Shown: positions 52,375-61,877, counted from the first letter of the stretch. The stretch is DNA of 64,000 bases from Bradyrhizobium erythrophlei (GCF_900129505.1 NZ_LT670818.1:4559001-4623000), one strand, 5' to 3'. The notes: generated from the letters alone by a model not told the origin. Numbers and translations are program-made.

Positions 52375-52770
52375 CTAGTCTTCGTTCGCGGCGATCGATT
52401 CCATCAAGGATACCAGCTGACGCTGGACGGTCTGATCCTTGATCTTGCTGTAGGCCCGCAGCAAACGCAGGCTGAAAGCGCTGTCGAGAAACAGCAGGCT
52501 TTCGACCTCGCGCGCCTTGCCGTCGCCGTCGTAGAAGAACGTGACGGGCACGTCGAGCGCGGTGGCGATTTGCTGAAGGCGGGCGGCGCCGACGCGGTTG
52601 ACACCCTTCTCGTATTTCTGGACCTGCTGGAAGCTGACGCCAAGCTTGTCGCCGAGCTCCGCCTGCGAGATCTTTTGTTCGACGCGCCGTAGCCGGATTC
52701 GCTTGCCCAGCTCAATGTCGGGTTTGCCGGCACTGCGTTGTTTCATCTTCTTTGCCGCTGATTTGTTCAT
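52375..52770 (-). CDS. XRE family helix-turn-helix regulator
   Basis: 131 residues: Lys-rich N-terminus, then an HTH_3 domain at about 20-75 (LGKRIRLRRVEQKISQAELG, LGVSFQQVQKYEKGVNRVGA), followed by a helical tail (LLRAYSKIKDQTVQRQLVSL). This size and layout recur in Rhizobiales. The tail may mediate dimerisation. It starts 7 bases after the end of the LysR gene, so the two may be cotranscribed. Confidence 0.88.
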   Translation of the reverse strand: MNKSAAKKMKQRSAGKPDIELGKRIRLRRVEQKISQAELGDKLGVSFQQVQKYEKGVNRVGAARLQQIATALDVPVTFFYDGDGKAREVESLLFLDSAFSLRLLRAYSKIKDQTVQRQLVSLMESIAANED

Positions 52771-52777
52771 TCTGGTT

Positions 52778-53824
52778 CTACCGTCCTTCGGTCGAAAAGT
52801 CCCCGAACTGATGGGTCAGGGATTCACCCTTATATACCGGTTTAAATTCCCGTGGATGGATGAATTCGTCTTTAAACCACGGGAATTTTGCAGGGTTAAA
52901 GGCTTCTATCAGCCAGTCGATCATGTGCCGTACCCGGGGAATCCGGCCGCTGCCGGGATGATAGGACAGCCAAATATCATACGGCCGGCGCAGTTCAACC
53001 TCAAGAGGTACTATCTTCCCGTCAAGCGCGCAGGCATAGGTCGGAAATACCCCGATTCCGGCGCCGTTGGCCACCGCCCAGTAATTGGCGCTGCTTACAT
53101 TCGTTCTCATCACCAGCAAATCCCGCTGGGAGTAGCCGGGAAACAGGCTCGCGAAAGCCTCCTTGGCGGCGGTCTGATCGGCGACCTGCATCACCAGCCG
53201 GTGCTTCACCAGTTCGTCCGGCGTCCGCGGGGCGCCGTGGGTTTCGAGGTATTTCTCGCTGGCAAAGAACATCAAATGCATCCGGCCGAGCCGGACGAGC
53301 TTGACGTCCAGCGCCTCCGGCCGCGACAGGTGAATCGCGATGTCGGCCTCGTGCCGCGACACGTCGGCCGAACGCATCGCGCAGTGCAGGTCGACCAGAA
53401 TGTTGGGGAAGGCCTGCTGGAATTCGACCAGGCGAGGGGCGAGCCAGAAGGTTCCAAGGCCTTCGGTAACGGCCACCCGGACTTCGCCCGAAAGCGTGTT
53501 GGCGACGGAATTGCCGGCGCGCAGCAGGTCGAACGACGCGGACTCCATGCGTTCGACGGCCGATACCACCAGCGAGCCTTCGTCGGTCAGGCGGGTGCCA
53601 TGGACGTCGCGCGTGAACAGGGTGGCGCCGATCTGCCGCTCGAAATCGTCGATTCGGCGGCGAACGACGTTGATGGACAGGTTGAGCCGTTCAGCGGCGG
53701 ACCGGAAACTCCCGCAACGGACCACTTCCAGGAAAATCCTGGCCGCGTCCCAATCGGTGAGACTGCCGAGAGCGGCTTTTCGGCGTTCCTCCTGAGGAAC
53801 GCCCCTTTCCAGTACCAGACGCAT
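52778..53824 (-). CDS. LysR family transcriptional regulator
   Basis: 348 residues from the ATG at 53824; ATG at 53863 is also open. The winged helix is at about 22-85 (WDAARIFLEVVRCGSFRSAA, LNLSINVVRRRIDDFERQIG), and the LysR substrate domain follows (SGEVRVAVTEGLGTFWLAPR). It is slightly longer than usual at both ends. It is leftward with the XRE gene after it. The target is not evident, since the divergent side holds no clear gene for 616 bases. Confidence 0.88.
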   Translation of the reverse strand: MRLVLERGVPQEERRKAALGSLTDWDAARIFLEVVRCGSFRSAAERLNLSINVVRRRIDDFERQIGATLFTRDVHGTRLTDEGSLVVSAVERMESASFDLLRAGNSVANTLSGEVRVAVTEGLGTFWLAPRLVEFQQAFPNILVDLHCAMRSADVSRHEADIAIHLSRPEALDVKLVRLGRMHLMFFASEKYLETHGAPRTPDELVKHRLVMQVADQTAAKEAFASLFPGYSQRDLLVMRTNVSSANYWAVANGAGIGVFPTYACALDGKIVPLEVELRRPYDIWLSYHPGSGRIPRVRHMIDWLIEAFNPAKFPWFKDEFIHPREFKPVYKGESLTHQFGDFSTEGR

Positions 53825-54440
53825 ACACAGCCCTTTCCGCGCGCTAAACTTGGCAGAAGACAAGGGAAATCACAACCATGCCGGGTTCGGGGCAGCGGAT
53901 TTCGACATCTATTCTCACGGTCAGACCGGTTTCCCGGGAACGCGAGGGCGCGGCGGCCCTAAGACCATACCGTCGCCGGACAGGGGAGCTGCGTGCCTTC
54001 AATCGTAAGCTTGGGGATCTGCGCTAACGCAGCGAGCGTTCCGGTCGTCCTGTTTGCAAACACGCAGCAGGAAGATCCGGCGACGCCGCGCTCTTTTGTT
54101 ATTTCCAAACCCACGATTTCCAACCACCCTGTTTTCAAGACCGATGGTGCGCTGGACAGTTGCGGAAAGGTTCTGGATCCTTCGCGCGGAACCGAACGTC
54201 CGGTTGCCTTCATCCGCATCATCGGCGAGTCCGCGTTTTTCAAGCGCACGGCGCTCTCCGTCGGCTGGGCTGAGGATGTTGAGCCTTGTCATTTTGAGCC
54301 TTGTCATTTTGAGTCATGTCGCGACGAAATGAGGTTCAAACGGAACAGCCTATCGTGCTATTCTGGCTTCACCGGAATTTCAGCAGAAGCATTTGAAACA
54401 GACGATTTGATTGAACCGACTTTACCTCGCAAGCTGGGCT
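53825..54440. other. intergenic stretch without a convincing gene
   Basis: Open frames exist on both strands (for example 53993-54463 + and 53959-54249 -), but neither has a family, a signal peptide or a ribosome site I trust. The region contains the LysR promoter and a short tandem repeat. A 15-base unit GAGCCTTGTCATTTT occurs twice, and a partial third copy follows, at 54281-54320. Confidence 0.5.
54281..54320. repeat. 15-bp tandem repeat, 2.7 copies
   Basis: GAGCCTTGTCATTTT is repeated exactly at 54281-54295 and 54296-54310, then GAGTCATGTC follows. It is not part of a recognised gene. Confidence 0.8.
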
Positions 54441-54719
54441 ATGGAAGAAACACTGGTGGCTAATTCAGAAGAACGATTGCGTGTGATTCTCGCGACACTC
54501 GAGCAGTGCCGGGCGGGTCTGATCGACAGCTCCAACCGGGAAACCGCCCAGTTGGTGTCGGTGGCGATTCTCGAGCTTCGGATGAAGCTCAATCGGATTA
54601 CCGACCAGGAACTGAGGGCTTTGTGCGATGCGGTGGTGCAGGATGACACCGCCGCGGAACGGCTGCAGTACCCGAAACCGCCGCCACGTCGCCGCCCGCT
54701 GCTGAAACTGGTCAAGTAG
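54441..54719 (+). CDS. hypothetical small protein (92 aa)
   Basis: From the ATG at 54441: MEETLVANSEERLRVILATL, a helical protein with a second segment ILELRMKLNRITDQELRALC and a basic proline-rich tail PKPPPRRRPLLKLVK. It has no membrane segment and no family I can name; similar small helical proteins occur in Bradyrhizobium. An ATG at 54411 is also open. Confidence 0.65.
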   Translation: MEETLVANSEERLRVILATLEQCRAGLIDSSNRETAQLVSVAILELRMKLNRITDQELRALCDAVVQDDTAAERLQYPKPPPRRRPLLKLVK

Positions 54720-54979
54720 CCGCGCGGTTCGGCTCCCGGCTCCCCCGGTTCCGCTCCCCTCACGATGGCGGCGAGGGGCAATGCCGCATTGTTGATCGGA
54801 AAAATCGCCGTCGGCGGCGGTGAAACCCTCCGCGCCGGCGCTGCTCGGTTGCGCATTCTCGGGCATCCGGTACATCAGACCGGGTCGGCCCGCGCTCCCG
54901 ACCAGTGTCCCACCCTTGCACCCCCAGGCCCGGCGATGGGTCCACTAGCCGCAAAATTGTCAACGATGGCGACGACTGC

Positions 54980-55714
54980 ATGATTCACGATGTCTCGATC
55001 CCCGCGGCGCTGATTGCCGGCCTGGTCAGCTTTCTGTCGCCCTGCGTGCTGCCGCTGGTGCCGCCGTATCTGATCTACCTCACGGGCGCGACCATCGAGC
55101 ACCTCGAGAATGAGGAGACGGTGTCGTCCTCACAGCGTGCGGTGATGATATCGGCTGCCATGTTCGTGCTCGGGTTTTCCACCGTGTTCGTGGCGCTCGG
55201 CGCCAGCGCCTCGCTGATCGGCGCCTTGATCCGCGCCTGGTCGGCGGAGCTTTCGATCGTCGCCGGCATCGTGATCATCGTCATGGGCCTGCACTTCCTC
55301 GGGTTGACGCGGATCGGCTTTTTGATGCGGGAAGGGCGGTTGCCGATTCCAAAGCCGATGGGATTGTGGGGCGCCTATGTGATGGGGCTGGCGTTCGCGT
55401 TCGGCTGGACGCCCTGCATCGGCCCGATCCTCGCCGCCATCCTGTCGGTGGCCGCCGCCGAGGCGACGGTGACAAAAGGCGCCGGCCTGCTCGCGGTGTA
55501 TTCCGCGGGTCTCGGCATCCCCTTTCTGATCGCGGCGCTGATGGTCGAACGGTTCTCCGCGCTGTTCTCGCGCATGAAGCGGCATCTCGCCAGTGTCGAG
55601 CGGGCGATGGGCGTGCTGATGGTGCTGACCGGCATCGCCTTTCTGACCGGCGCAATCTCCTCCGTCAGCATCTGGCTGCTGGAGGCGTTTCCGGGCCTGC
55701 AGAATTTCGGCTGA
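54980..55714 (+). CDS. ccdA: cytochrome c biogenesis/thiol-disulfide membrane protein CcdA
   Basis: A 244-residue, six-helix CcdA/DsbD-beta-like protein starting at ATG 54980. The redox cysteines are Cys22 (FLSPCVLPLVPPYL) and Cys146 (FGWTPCIGPILAA), in helices 1 and 4. It carries electrons from cytoplasmic thioredoxin across the membrane to apocytochrome c thiols or periplasmic thioredoxins. It stands alone with no ccm genes nearby and ends 2 bases before the convergent kinase gene. Confidence 0.92.
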   Translation: MIHDVSIPAALIAGLVSFLSPCVLPLVPPYLIYLTGATIEHLENEETVSSSQRAVMISAAMFVLGFSTVFVALGASASLIGALIRAWSAELSIVAGIVIIVMGLHFLGLTRIGFLMREGRLPIPKPMGLWGAYVMGLAFAFGWTPCIGPILAAILSVAAAEATVTKGAGLLAVYSAGLGIPFLIAALMVERFSALFSRMKRHLASVERAMGVLMVLTGIAFLTGAISSVSIWLLEAFPGLQNFG

Positions 55715-55716
55715 GG

Positions 55717-57225
55717 TTAGCCTTCATCCTCGAGCGAGCAGATCACCGTACAGACCACGCCGCGCGGCAGAAAGTCGATGGTGGCTTCGCCGCCGAGCTG
55801 GTCACGGGCGCTGCGTTCGATCAGGCGCGAACCGAAACCGCGCTGTACCGGCGCCGTGACGATGGGACCGCCGGACTCGACCCAGACCAGCCGCAGTTTC
55901 GGTTTGCCGTTCTCGGTAACGGCTTTCCAGTCGAGCCGGACAGTCCCGGTGTCGTTCGACAGCGCGCCATATTTGGCGGCATTGGTGGCGATCTCGTGGA
56001 TGATCATCGACAGCACGACTGAAAGCCGCGGCGACAGCGGAACCCTCGGCCCGGACACGCGCACCCGTTCCGGGCTGTTGAGCACGTAAGGCTGCAGGAC
56101 GCGGCCGACCAGATCCTGCAAATCCGAGCCCTGCCATTTCTGCTTGCTCAGTAGATTGTGCGCTTCCGCCAGTGCGCCGAGCCGGCCCTCGAATGTCTGG
56201 CGCTCGGTCTTGCTCGCGCCGCGGAACGTCTGCGTGGCGATCGACTGCAGGATGGCCAGCGTGTTCTTGACGCGATGGTTGAGTTCCTCGATCAGCAGGT
56301 CGTGCAGCATCTCGCCGCGGGCGATCGTGGTTGCCATCCGCACCGCAAACGCAAGCCCGGTCAGCAGCAGCGCGCCGCCGATCACGCTGGTGATCGCGAG
56401 CTTGCGCCACAATGGGCCGACCAGCGAGCCTTCCGCGATGCCGGCGGCGACCGTCCAGCCGGTGAGCGAGGATCGTACAAAACTCGTGATCAGCGGCTCG
56501 TCTTCCAGCGACACCGTCTGCAGGGTTGCCTCGGGCGTGCGAAAAATCTCGGCATACAGTGACGGCGAGGCGCGCTTGCCGATCGACGCCTGTGGGTTCG
56601 GCGCCCGCGCAAAATTGATGCCTTCGCGATCAAAGATCGAGATCGTCCAATCCTTGCCCGGGCGCTGTGTGTTGATGATGCCCTGGAAAACCTCGACCGG
56701 CGGGCTGAACGAGATGTCATAGACGACCTCGCCGTCGCGAAACACCGGGACCTCGACCGTCACGATTGGTTGCTTCTTCACCGCACCGGTGAACAGGTTC
56801 GAGTACTGCAGGTGTCTTGTCGCGAAGACTTTCTCCACGATGGCGCGGTTGTTCCGCGGTGGCAGGCTTGCGGTATCCGGGCTGACAGAGGAGAACAACT
56901 GGCGGCCTTCGCGGTCCGCCACCAGCACGACGCCACCGTCGCGGTACTGGTCAAGAAAGCCTTGGGCGATGCCGCGGAATCCCTCGAAATCGCCGTCCCG
57001 CAGCGGCTTGGTCAGCGCCAGCACCTGCAATGCACCCGTCATGCGCTGCATCTCGGCATCGAGCACCAGGCGGATGCTGCGTACGGTCTCGAGGACGCGC
57101 TGGGAAGCGTCCTTGCGGTCCTGCTCGTAGTCGTTGAAGACGAGCACGGTCGCGAAGACAATCAGTGGCAGGGTGGTCCCGGCGACCAGAAGGGCAAGGC
57201 GCACTGGTAGGGAGGGTTTTGGCAC
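55717..57225 (-). CDS. HWE-family sensor histidine kinase with periplasmic Cache-like sensor
   Basis: 502 residues from GTG at 57225. Two membrane helices (about 8-28 and 282-304) enclose a periplasmic sensor domain of the dCACHE type. The kinase part has the HWE/HisKA_2 phospho-acceptor ELNHRVKNTLAILQSIATQ, HEIATNAAKYGAL and the WVE motif (LRLVWVESGGP) that defines HWE kinases, then GFGSRLIERS. No response regulator is adjacent. Such orphan kinases in Bradyrhizobium often feed the PhyR general stress response. Confidence 0.88.
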   Translation of the reverse strand: MPKPSLPVRLALLVAGTTLPLIVFATVLVFNDYEQDRKDASQRVLETVRSIRLVLDAEMQRMTGALQVLALTKPLRDGDFEGFRGIAQGFLDQYRDGGVVLVADREGRQLFSSVSPDTASLPPRNNRAIVEKVFATRHLQYSNLFTGAVKKQPIVTVEVPVFRDGEVVYDISFSPPVEVFQGIINTQRPGKDWTISIFDREGINFARAPNPQASIGKRASPSLYAEIFRTPEATLQTVSLEDEPLITSFVRSSLTGWTVAAGIAEGSLVGPLWRKLAITSVIGGALLLTGLAFAVRMATTIARGEMLHDLLIEELNHRVKNTLAILQSIATQTFRGASKTERQTFEGRLGALAEAHNLLSKQKWQGSDLQDLVGRVLQPYVLNSPERVRVSGPRVPLSPRLSVVLSMIIHEIATNAAKYGALSNDTGTVRLDWKAVTENGKPKLRLVWVESGGPIVTAPVQRGFGSRLIERSARDQLGGEATIDFLPRGVVCTVICSLEDEG

Positions 57226-57354
57226 GCGGTTCCTGTGTCACTGCCTTCGGCGCGAGGAGAGTGCCGAATGCTCGCGAGCATAGGAGAGCCTCCCACATCC
57301 GCCAAGGATTTTGGCCGCGTCAGCCGGTTCCAGCTTCGCGAGTGCTACAGGTCC

Positions 57355-58629
57355 CTAGATGTTGCTGTCGGTGATCGCAGCGTAAACCATGGTGCGCAGT
57401 TCTCGCCGTATCGGGTACGCGCTCGACGGCAGCACCTGGGTCATGAAAATGGCGATCAGTTCTTCCGCGGGATCGATCCAGAACGACGTGGTGGCCGCAC
57501 CGCCCCAGGAATATTCGCCGGCACTGCCGGGGATCAGCGTCTGGGCGGGGTTCATGGTGACGGAGAAGCCGAGACCGAAGCCGATGCCGTTATAGGTCGC
57601 CTCGGAGAACAGCGACCGCGACATCGCCGGCAGGTCGCGTCCGCCGGGCAGGTGGTTTGACGTCATCAAGGCCAGCGTCTTCGGGCCGATCAGCCTGACG
57701 CCGTCGAGTTCGCCGCCATTGAGCAGCGCGCGGCAGAAGGTAAGATAATCGGCCGTGGTCGAACACAGGCCGCCGCCGCCGGAAATGAACGAGGGCGACT
57801 TCAAGTACGAACTCGTGGTCGGGTCGTCCTGCAGCGTCAGGTCGCCCTTGCGGTCGGTGACATGGAACGTCATGCCGCCTTTCGGATCGGCCGAGTAGCA
57901 GGCCGCGAAACGATGCACCTTGTCGGCCGGCACGAAGAAGCCGGTGTCCCTCATGCCCAGCGGATCGAAGATCCGTTCCTTGAGAAATTGCTCGAACGGC
58001 ATGCCGCTGATCTTGCCGATGAGATAGCCGATCACGTCGGTCGAAACCGAATAATTCCAGGCCTCGCCGGGCGAAAACTCCAGCGGAATTTTGGCGAGTC
58101 CATCGACCATCGATTGCAGCGTGCCGGATGTGACGACCTCGCCGATCTTCAGTTCGCGGTAGGCGGCGTCGACGTTGGAGCGCTGCTGGAAACCGTAGGT
58201 CAGGCCGGAGGTGTGCCGCAACAGGTCCACGATCAGCATCGGCCGCGATGGCGGTCTGGTCAGGAACGCCGGCGCGGTGCCGGCCTGAAACACGCCGAGG
58301 TTCTTCCATTCCGGGATATATTTGTGGACGGGCTCGTCGAGCGCGACGCGGCCTTCCTCGAACAGCATCATGAAGGCCGCGCTCGTGATCGGCTTGGTCA
58401 TAGAATAGATGCGGAAGATCGTGTCGTCCTTCATCGGCGCCTTGCGCTCGATATCGGCAAAGCCCTGCACCGCGGAATGGACCACCTTGCCGCGGCGATA
58501 GACCAGGAGCTGGGCTCCCGGAAAGCGGCCGGCGTCGACGTAGCGGTTCTTGATATGGGCCTCGAGGCGGTCGAAGGCTTGCTTGGACATGCCGGCGGAT
58601 TCGGGCGAGGCGGGGGTCGGGGCTAACAT
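57355..58629 (-). CDS. serine hydrolase, class C beta-lactamase-like (EstB-type esterase)
   Basis: 424 residues from the ATG at 58629. The nucleophile motif SMTK is at 76-79, with the tyrosine in WNYSVSTDVIGYL and a C-terminal YSWGGAATTSFWIDP region replacing KTG. There is no clear signal peptide, which argues for a cytoplasmic esterase rather than a secreted beta-lactamase. The family hydrolyses small esters or transacylates. Confidence 0.87.
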   Translation of the reverse strand: MLAPTPASPESAGMSKQAFDRLEAHIKNRYVDAGRFPGAQLLVYRRGKVVHSAVQGFADIERKAPMKDDTIFRIYSMTKPITSAAFMMLFEEGRVALDEPVHKYIPEWKNLGVFQAGTAPAFLTRPPSRPMLIVDLLRHTSGLTYGFQQRSNVDAAYRELKIGEVVTSGTLQSMVDGLAKIPLEFSPGEAWNYSVSTDVIGYLIGKISGMPFEQFLKERIFDPLGMRDTGFFVPADKVHRFAACYSADPKGGMTFHVTDRKGDLTLQDDPTTSSYLKSPSFISGGGGLCSTTADYLTFCRALLNGGELDGVRLIGPKTLALMTSNHLPGGRDLPAMSRSLFSEATYNGIGFGLGFSVTMNPAQTLIPGSAGEYSWGGAATTSFWIDPAEELIAIFMTQVLPSSAYPIRRELRTMVYAAITDSNI

Positions 58630-58768
58630 CGGCACATCTCCGGAGGCTTTCGGGGGCGATCCTTGATAGCCGAAAAGTGTGCAGGATTCCAATCACCGCC
58701 TGCTTACCCTGGCCCGGCCGCCGGTGTAGGCTTGCCGCGCAATCGCGTGAACCCGCAGGGACCCTGGC

Positions 58769-59680
58769 ATGCCCCAATTCAACGACACCGAACTGACCGC
58801 CGCCGTCGTCAAGAGCTTCGAGGAGACGCCCGATCCGCGTGTCAAATTCCTGATGGAAGAGCTGGTGAAGGCGCTGCACGGCTTCGTCCGCAAAACCGAT
58901 CTCAGTTTCGACGAATGGGCTTATGCGATCGATTTCCTGACCCGCGTCGGGCAGAAGTGCTCGGCAAGCCGGCAGGAATTCATCCTGCTGTCGGACGTGC
59001 TCGGGGTTTCGATGCTGGTCGATGCCGTCAACCACAGGGAGCGCGAGGGCGCGACCGAAACCACGGTGCTCGGTCCGTTTTATGTCGGCGAGCACAAGCC
59101 GATGCCGCACGGCACCGACATCTCCGCGAACCTGACCGGCGAGCGGATGTTCGTGCAGAGCCGAGTCACCGACCTCAAGGGCAAGCCGCTGGCCGGCGTC
59201 GCCGTCGACGTCTGGCACGCCGATGATGACGGCTATTACGACTCGCAGCGGCCGGATTACGAGACCGCAGGTCCGTCATCCCGGGCACGCTTTATCACCG
59301 ACGCCGACGGCCGGTTCTTCTTTCGCACCATCCTGCCCTGCAGCTATCCGATCCCGACCGACGGCCCGGTCGGGCAGATGATCCTGCAGACGCGGCGCCA
59401 CCCGAACCGGCCGGCGCATATTCATTTCCTGGTCGATGCGCCCGGCCATGAGCCGCTGGTCACCCATGTCTTCATCGAGGGTGACAAATATCTCGATTCC
59501 GACGTGGTGTTCGGGGTCAAGAACGACCTGGTTTCCAGGGTCGAGAAACGCACCGATCAGGTGATGCCCGACGGCAAGTCGGCGGAGGCGCCCTGGCATT
59601 TGATGACCTACGAATTCCGCATGAAACCGGGCCAGGGCGCCGCGCCGAAGCCGATGATGGCGGCGACCGAAGACGCCTGA
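58769..59680 (+). CDS. intradiol ring-cleavage dioxygenase (hydroxyquinol 1,2-dioxygenase-like)
   Basis: 303 residues. The N-terminal helical dimerisation domain is followed by the catechol dioxygenase beta-barrel. Iron ligands are visible as Tyr in DGYYDSQ, Tyr in PCSYPIPTDG, and the two His in HPNRPAHIHFLV. The length and N-domain fit hydroxyquinol/chlorocatechol dioxygenases. It would open a 1,2-dihydroxyaromatic ring to a muconate or maleylacetate. No reductase or maleylacetate gene is adjacent, so the pathway must be completed elsewhere. Confidence 0.88.
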   Translation: MPQFNDTELTAAVVKSFEETPDPRVKFLMEELVKALHGFVRKTDLSFDEWAYAIDFLTRVGQKCSASRQEFILLSDVLGVSMLVDAVNHREREGATETTVLGPFYVGEHKPMPHGTDISANLTGERMFVQSRVTDLKGKPLAGVAVDVWHADDDGYYDSQRPDYETAGPSSRARFITDADGRFFFRTILPCSYPIPTDGPVGQMILQTRRHPNRPAHIHFLVDAPGHEPLVTHVFIEGDKYLDSDVVFGVKNDLVSRVEKRTDQVMPDGKSAEAPWHLMTYEFRMKPGQGAAPKPMMAATEDA

Positions 59681-59711
59681 AAAATCGCGGCCGAAAACGC
59701 CTGCTCAATTT

Positions 59712-59726
59712 TTGTGCGCCGCACAA
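59712..59726. promoter_or_regulatory. perfect palindrome upstream of the narK promoter
   Basis: TTGTGCG C CGCACAA is symmetric. It lies 32 bases after the dioxygenase stop and about 115 bases upstream of the sigma-54-like box. It could be an activator site or part of a terminator; it does not match the NtrC consensus half-site order. Confidence 0.4.
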
Positions 59727-59831
59727 GAAATGAGCGAATCGCAAATTTTCAATGCGTTGGGCGGGCGGCGGGCGATCCAAGCTCATCCGATAATTCATTG
59801 TAATATAAATAGTTTTTTTAGCGCGGCGGCT

Positions 59832-59847
59832 TGGCACGAAGCTTGAA
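59832..59847 (+). promoter_or_regulatory. sigma-54-type (-24/-12) promoter of the nitrate operon
   Basis: TGGCACG AAGC TTGAA matches TGGCACG-N4-TTGCA except for the C of the -12 GC. It follows an AT-rich tract (59785-59819) typical of bending sites between enhancer and promoter. A transcription start near 59858 leaves a leader of about 128 bases. Confidence 0.55.
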
Positions 59848-59985
59848 AGGCTTCTGCCGACGCCATCGTTGCCGTCCTTCGAAAACCAATCATCCGAATT
59901 TGTGACACCGCCGAACCGGGGCCTCCCCGGAGCGCGCCGCTGTGTCTCCGAGCGATCCTGATGACAGTTGAAAGGAAACATCTTA
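59848..59985 (+). promoter_or_regulatory. structured 5' leader of narK
   Basis: It contains the hairpin CCGGGG CCT CCCCGG (59916-59930) and no open frame. Nitrate operons in this genus are known to be controlled by NasS-NasT antitermination in the leader, so this is a candidate target. An AAAGGAAA ribosome site lies just before the ATG. Confidence 0.45.
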
Positions 59986-61368
59986 ATGAGCAGCCAAGAC
60001 CCGACCTGGATCTCCGATTGGAACCCAGAGGATGAGACGTTCTGGAATTCCAAGGGCAAAGTCGTCGCCCGGCGCAACCTGATCTGGTCGATCGTTGCGG
60101 AGCATATCGGATTTTCGGTCTGGCTGATCTGGAGCATCGTCGCGACCAAGTTGCCGGCGGCTGGCTTCCACTACACGACCGACGAATTGTTCCAATTGGT
60201 GGCGGTGCCCGGGTTGATCGGCTCGCTGATGCGGTTTCCCTACACGTTCGCGGTGACGATGTTCGGCGGCCGCAACTGGACGATCTTCAGCGCGACGGTG
60301 CTGTTCATCCCGACACTCGCGCTCGCCTATTTCGTCAGCCATCCCGAAACGCCGTTCTGGATGATGTTGCTGGTGGCATCCACCGCGGGTCTCGGCGGCG
60401 GCAATTTCGCCTCCAGCATGGCCAATATCTCCTTCTTCTATCCCGACCGCATGAAGGGTTGGGCGCTCGGGCTGAATGCGGCCGGCGGCAATATCGGCGT
60501 CTCGAGCGCGCAATTGCTGACGCCCATTCTGATGGGCGTCGGCCTGTTCAATCTCTATCAGGCAACGCCGGTCGCCGGCGTCTACCTGCAGAACGCAGGC
60601 CTGATGTGGGTGTTGCCGATCGCGGTCGCTGTGGTCGGCGCCGTCTTCTTCATGAACAACCTGACCTCGGCCAAGTCCTCCTTCAAGGACCAGCTCGCGA
60701 TCGTCGGCCGCAAGCACACCTGGATCATGGCGTTCATCTATATCGGGACGTTCGGCTCCTTCATCGGCTACTCCGCCGCGTTTCCGCTTCTGATCAAGAC
60801 GCAGTTCCCGGCGGTCACGATTGCGATCGCGTTCCTCGGACCGCTGGTTGGCTCGCTGTCGCGTCCACTCGGCGGCCTGCTTGCCGACAAAGTCGGCGGC
60901 GCGATTGTGACGTTCTGGAACTTCATCGCGATGGGAGCGGCGACGATCGGCGTGCTGTACTTCGTAGGCATCAAGGACTTTACCGGCTTCCTGGTGATGT
61001 TCCTGATCCTGTTCGTCACCACCGGTATCGGCAACGGATCGACCTACCGGATGATTCCGTCGATCTTCCGCGAGGAGAATCTTCACAAGGCAAAGGGCAA
61101 GGGTGAAGCCGGCCGGGCGCTCGCCATGAAGGTCGCCAGCATCGAGAGCGGCGCCGCGCTCGGATTCATCGGCGCGATCGGCGCCTGCGGCGGCTATTTG
61201 ATCCCGAGCGGCTTCGGCAAGTCGATCGCCATCACCGGTGGTCCGCAGCTGGCGCTGGAAATCTACCTGGCCTTCTACGCGGTCTGCCTCGCGCTCACCT
61301 GGTGGTTCTACCTGCGCAGGAGCCCTGCGACATCGAGCGCGACTAGCCTCGCCGAAGCGCGCATCTGA
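59986..61368 (+). CDS. narK: nitrate/nitrite MFS transporter NarK
   Basis: 460 residues from the ATG at 59986 (MSSQDPTWISDWNPEDETFW). Twelve membrane helices and the nitrate-porter signature are present, the latter in FYPDRMKGWALGLNAAGGNI (residues about 147-166, AGGNIG) and again near the second half (LFVTTGIGNGSTYRM). It exchanges nitrite for nitrate or imports nitrate. It is the first gene of the narK-bjgb-flp-nasC operon, which links nitrate uptake, assimilation and NO removal in Bradyrhizobium. Confidence 0.93.
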   Translation: MSSQDPTWISDWNPEDETFWNSKGKVVARRNLIWSIVAEHIGFSVWLIWSIVATKLPAAGFHYTTDELFQLVAVPGLIGSLMRFPYTFAVTMFGGRNWTIFSATVLFIPTLALAYFVSHPETPFWMMLLVASTAGLGGGNFASSMANISFFYPDRMKGWALGLNAAGGNIGVSSAQLLTPILMGVGLFNLYQATPVAGVYLQNAGLMWVLPIAVAVVGAVFFMNNLTSAKSSFKDQLAIVGRKHTWIMAFIYIGTFGSFIGYSAAFPLLIKTQFPAVTIAIAFLGPLVGSLSRPLGGLLADKVGGAIVTFWNFIAMGAATIGVLYFVGIKDFTGFLVMFLILFVTTGIGNGSTYRMIPSIFREENLHKAKGKGEAGRALAMKVASIESGAALGFIGAIGACGGYLIPSGFGKSIAITGGPQLALEIYLAFYAVCLALTWWFYLRRSPATSSATSLAEARI

Positions 61369-61442
61369 TCTTGGATATCGACCCACCTCGTCCCGCTCGC
61401 GGGGCGGGGTGGCAACGAGGCAGGAGAAGCAGGAGCGAAAAA

Positions 61443-61868
61443 ATGACACCCGATCAAGTCAAACTCGTGCAGCAGAGTTTTGCGAAAGTCGCACCGATTT
61501 CCGAAACGGCCGCGGTCTTGTTCTACGACCGGCTGTTCGAGATCGCGCCACAGGTCAGGGCGATGTTTCCGGCCGACATGACCGAGCAGCGTAAGAAGCT
61601 GATGATGACGCTGGCGGCGGTGGTCAACGGGCTCGCCAATCTCGACTCGATCCTGCCCGCCGCGAGCGCCTTGGCAAAGCGCCACGTCGCTTACGGCGCG
61701 AAGGCCGAGCACTATCCGGTCGTAGGCTCAGCATTGCTGTGGACCCTGGAAAAAGGACTTGGCGAAGCCTGGACGCTGGAACTCGCGGAAGCGTGGACGG
61801 CGGCTTACGGGACGCTGTCCGGCTTCATGATTGCCGAAGCCTATGGCCGCCCCCAGGCCGCGGAGTAA
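61443..61868 (+). CDS. bjgb: single-domain haemoglobin (Bjgb)
   Basis: A 141-residue globin from the ATG at 61443. The proximal histidine is His81 (LAKRHVAYGAKAEHY), and the distal Tyr B10 is Tyr28 (FYDRLF), as in flavohaemoglobin globin domains. It has no reductase domain of its own; the next gene supplies an FAD oxidoreductase. In B. diazoefficiens this protein converts NO to nitrate and protects against NO released during nitrate assimilation. It is 74 bases after narK and 9 bases before flp. Confidence 0.93.
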   Translation: MTPDQVKLVQQSFAKVAPISETAAVLFYDRLFEIAPQVRAMFPADMTEQRKKLMMTLAAVVNGLANLDSILPAASALAKRHVAYGAKAEHYPVVGSALLWTLEKGLGEAWTLELAEAWTAAYGTLSGFMIAEAYGRPQAAE

Positions 61869-61877
61869 GGACACACC

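Noticed and set aside
53993..54463. A 156-codon plus-strand frame with Glu-Pro-Cys-His-Phe repeats
   Set aside because: The repeat comes from the 15-bp tandem DNA repeat. There is no ribosome site or family, and the minus strand is equally open, so a gene cannot be supported.
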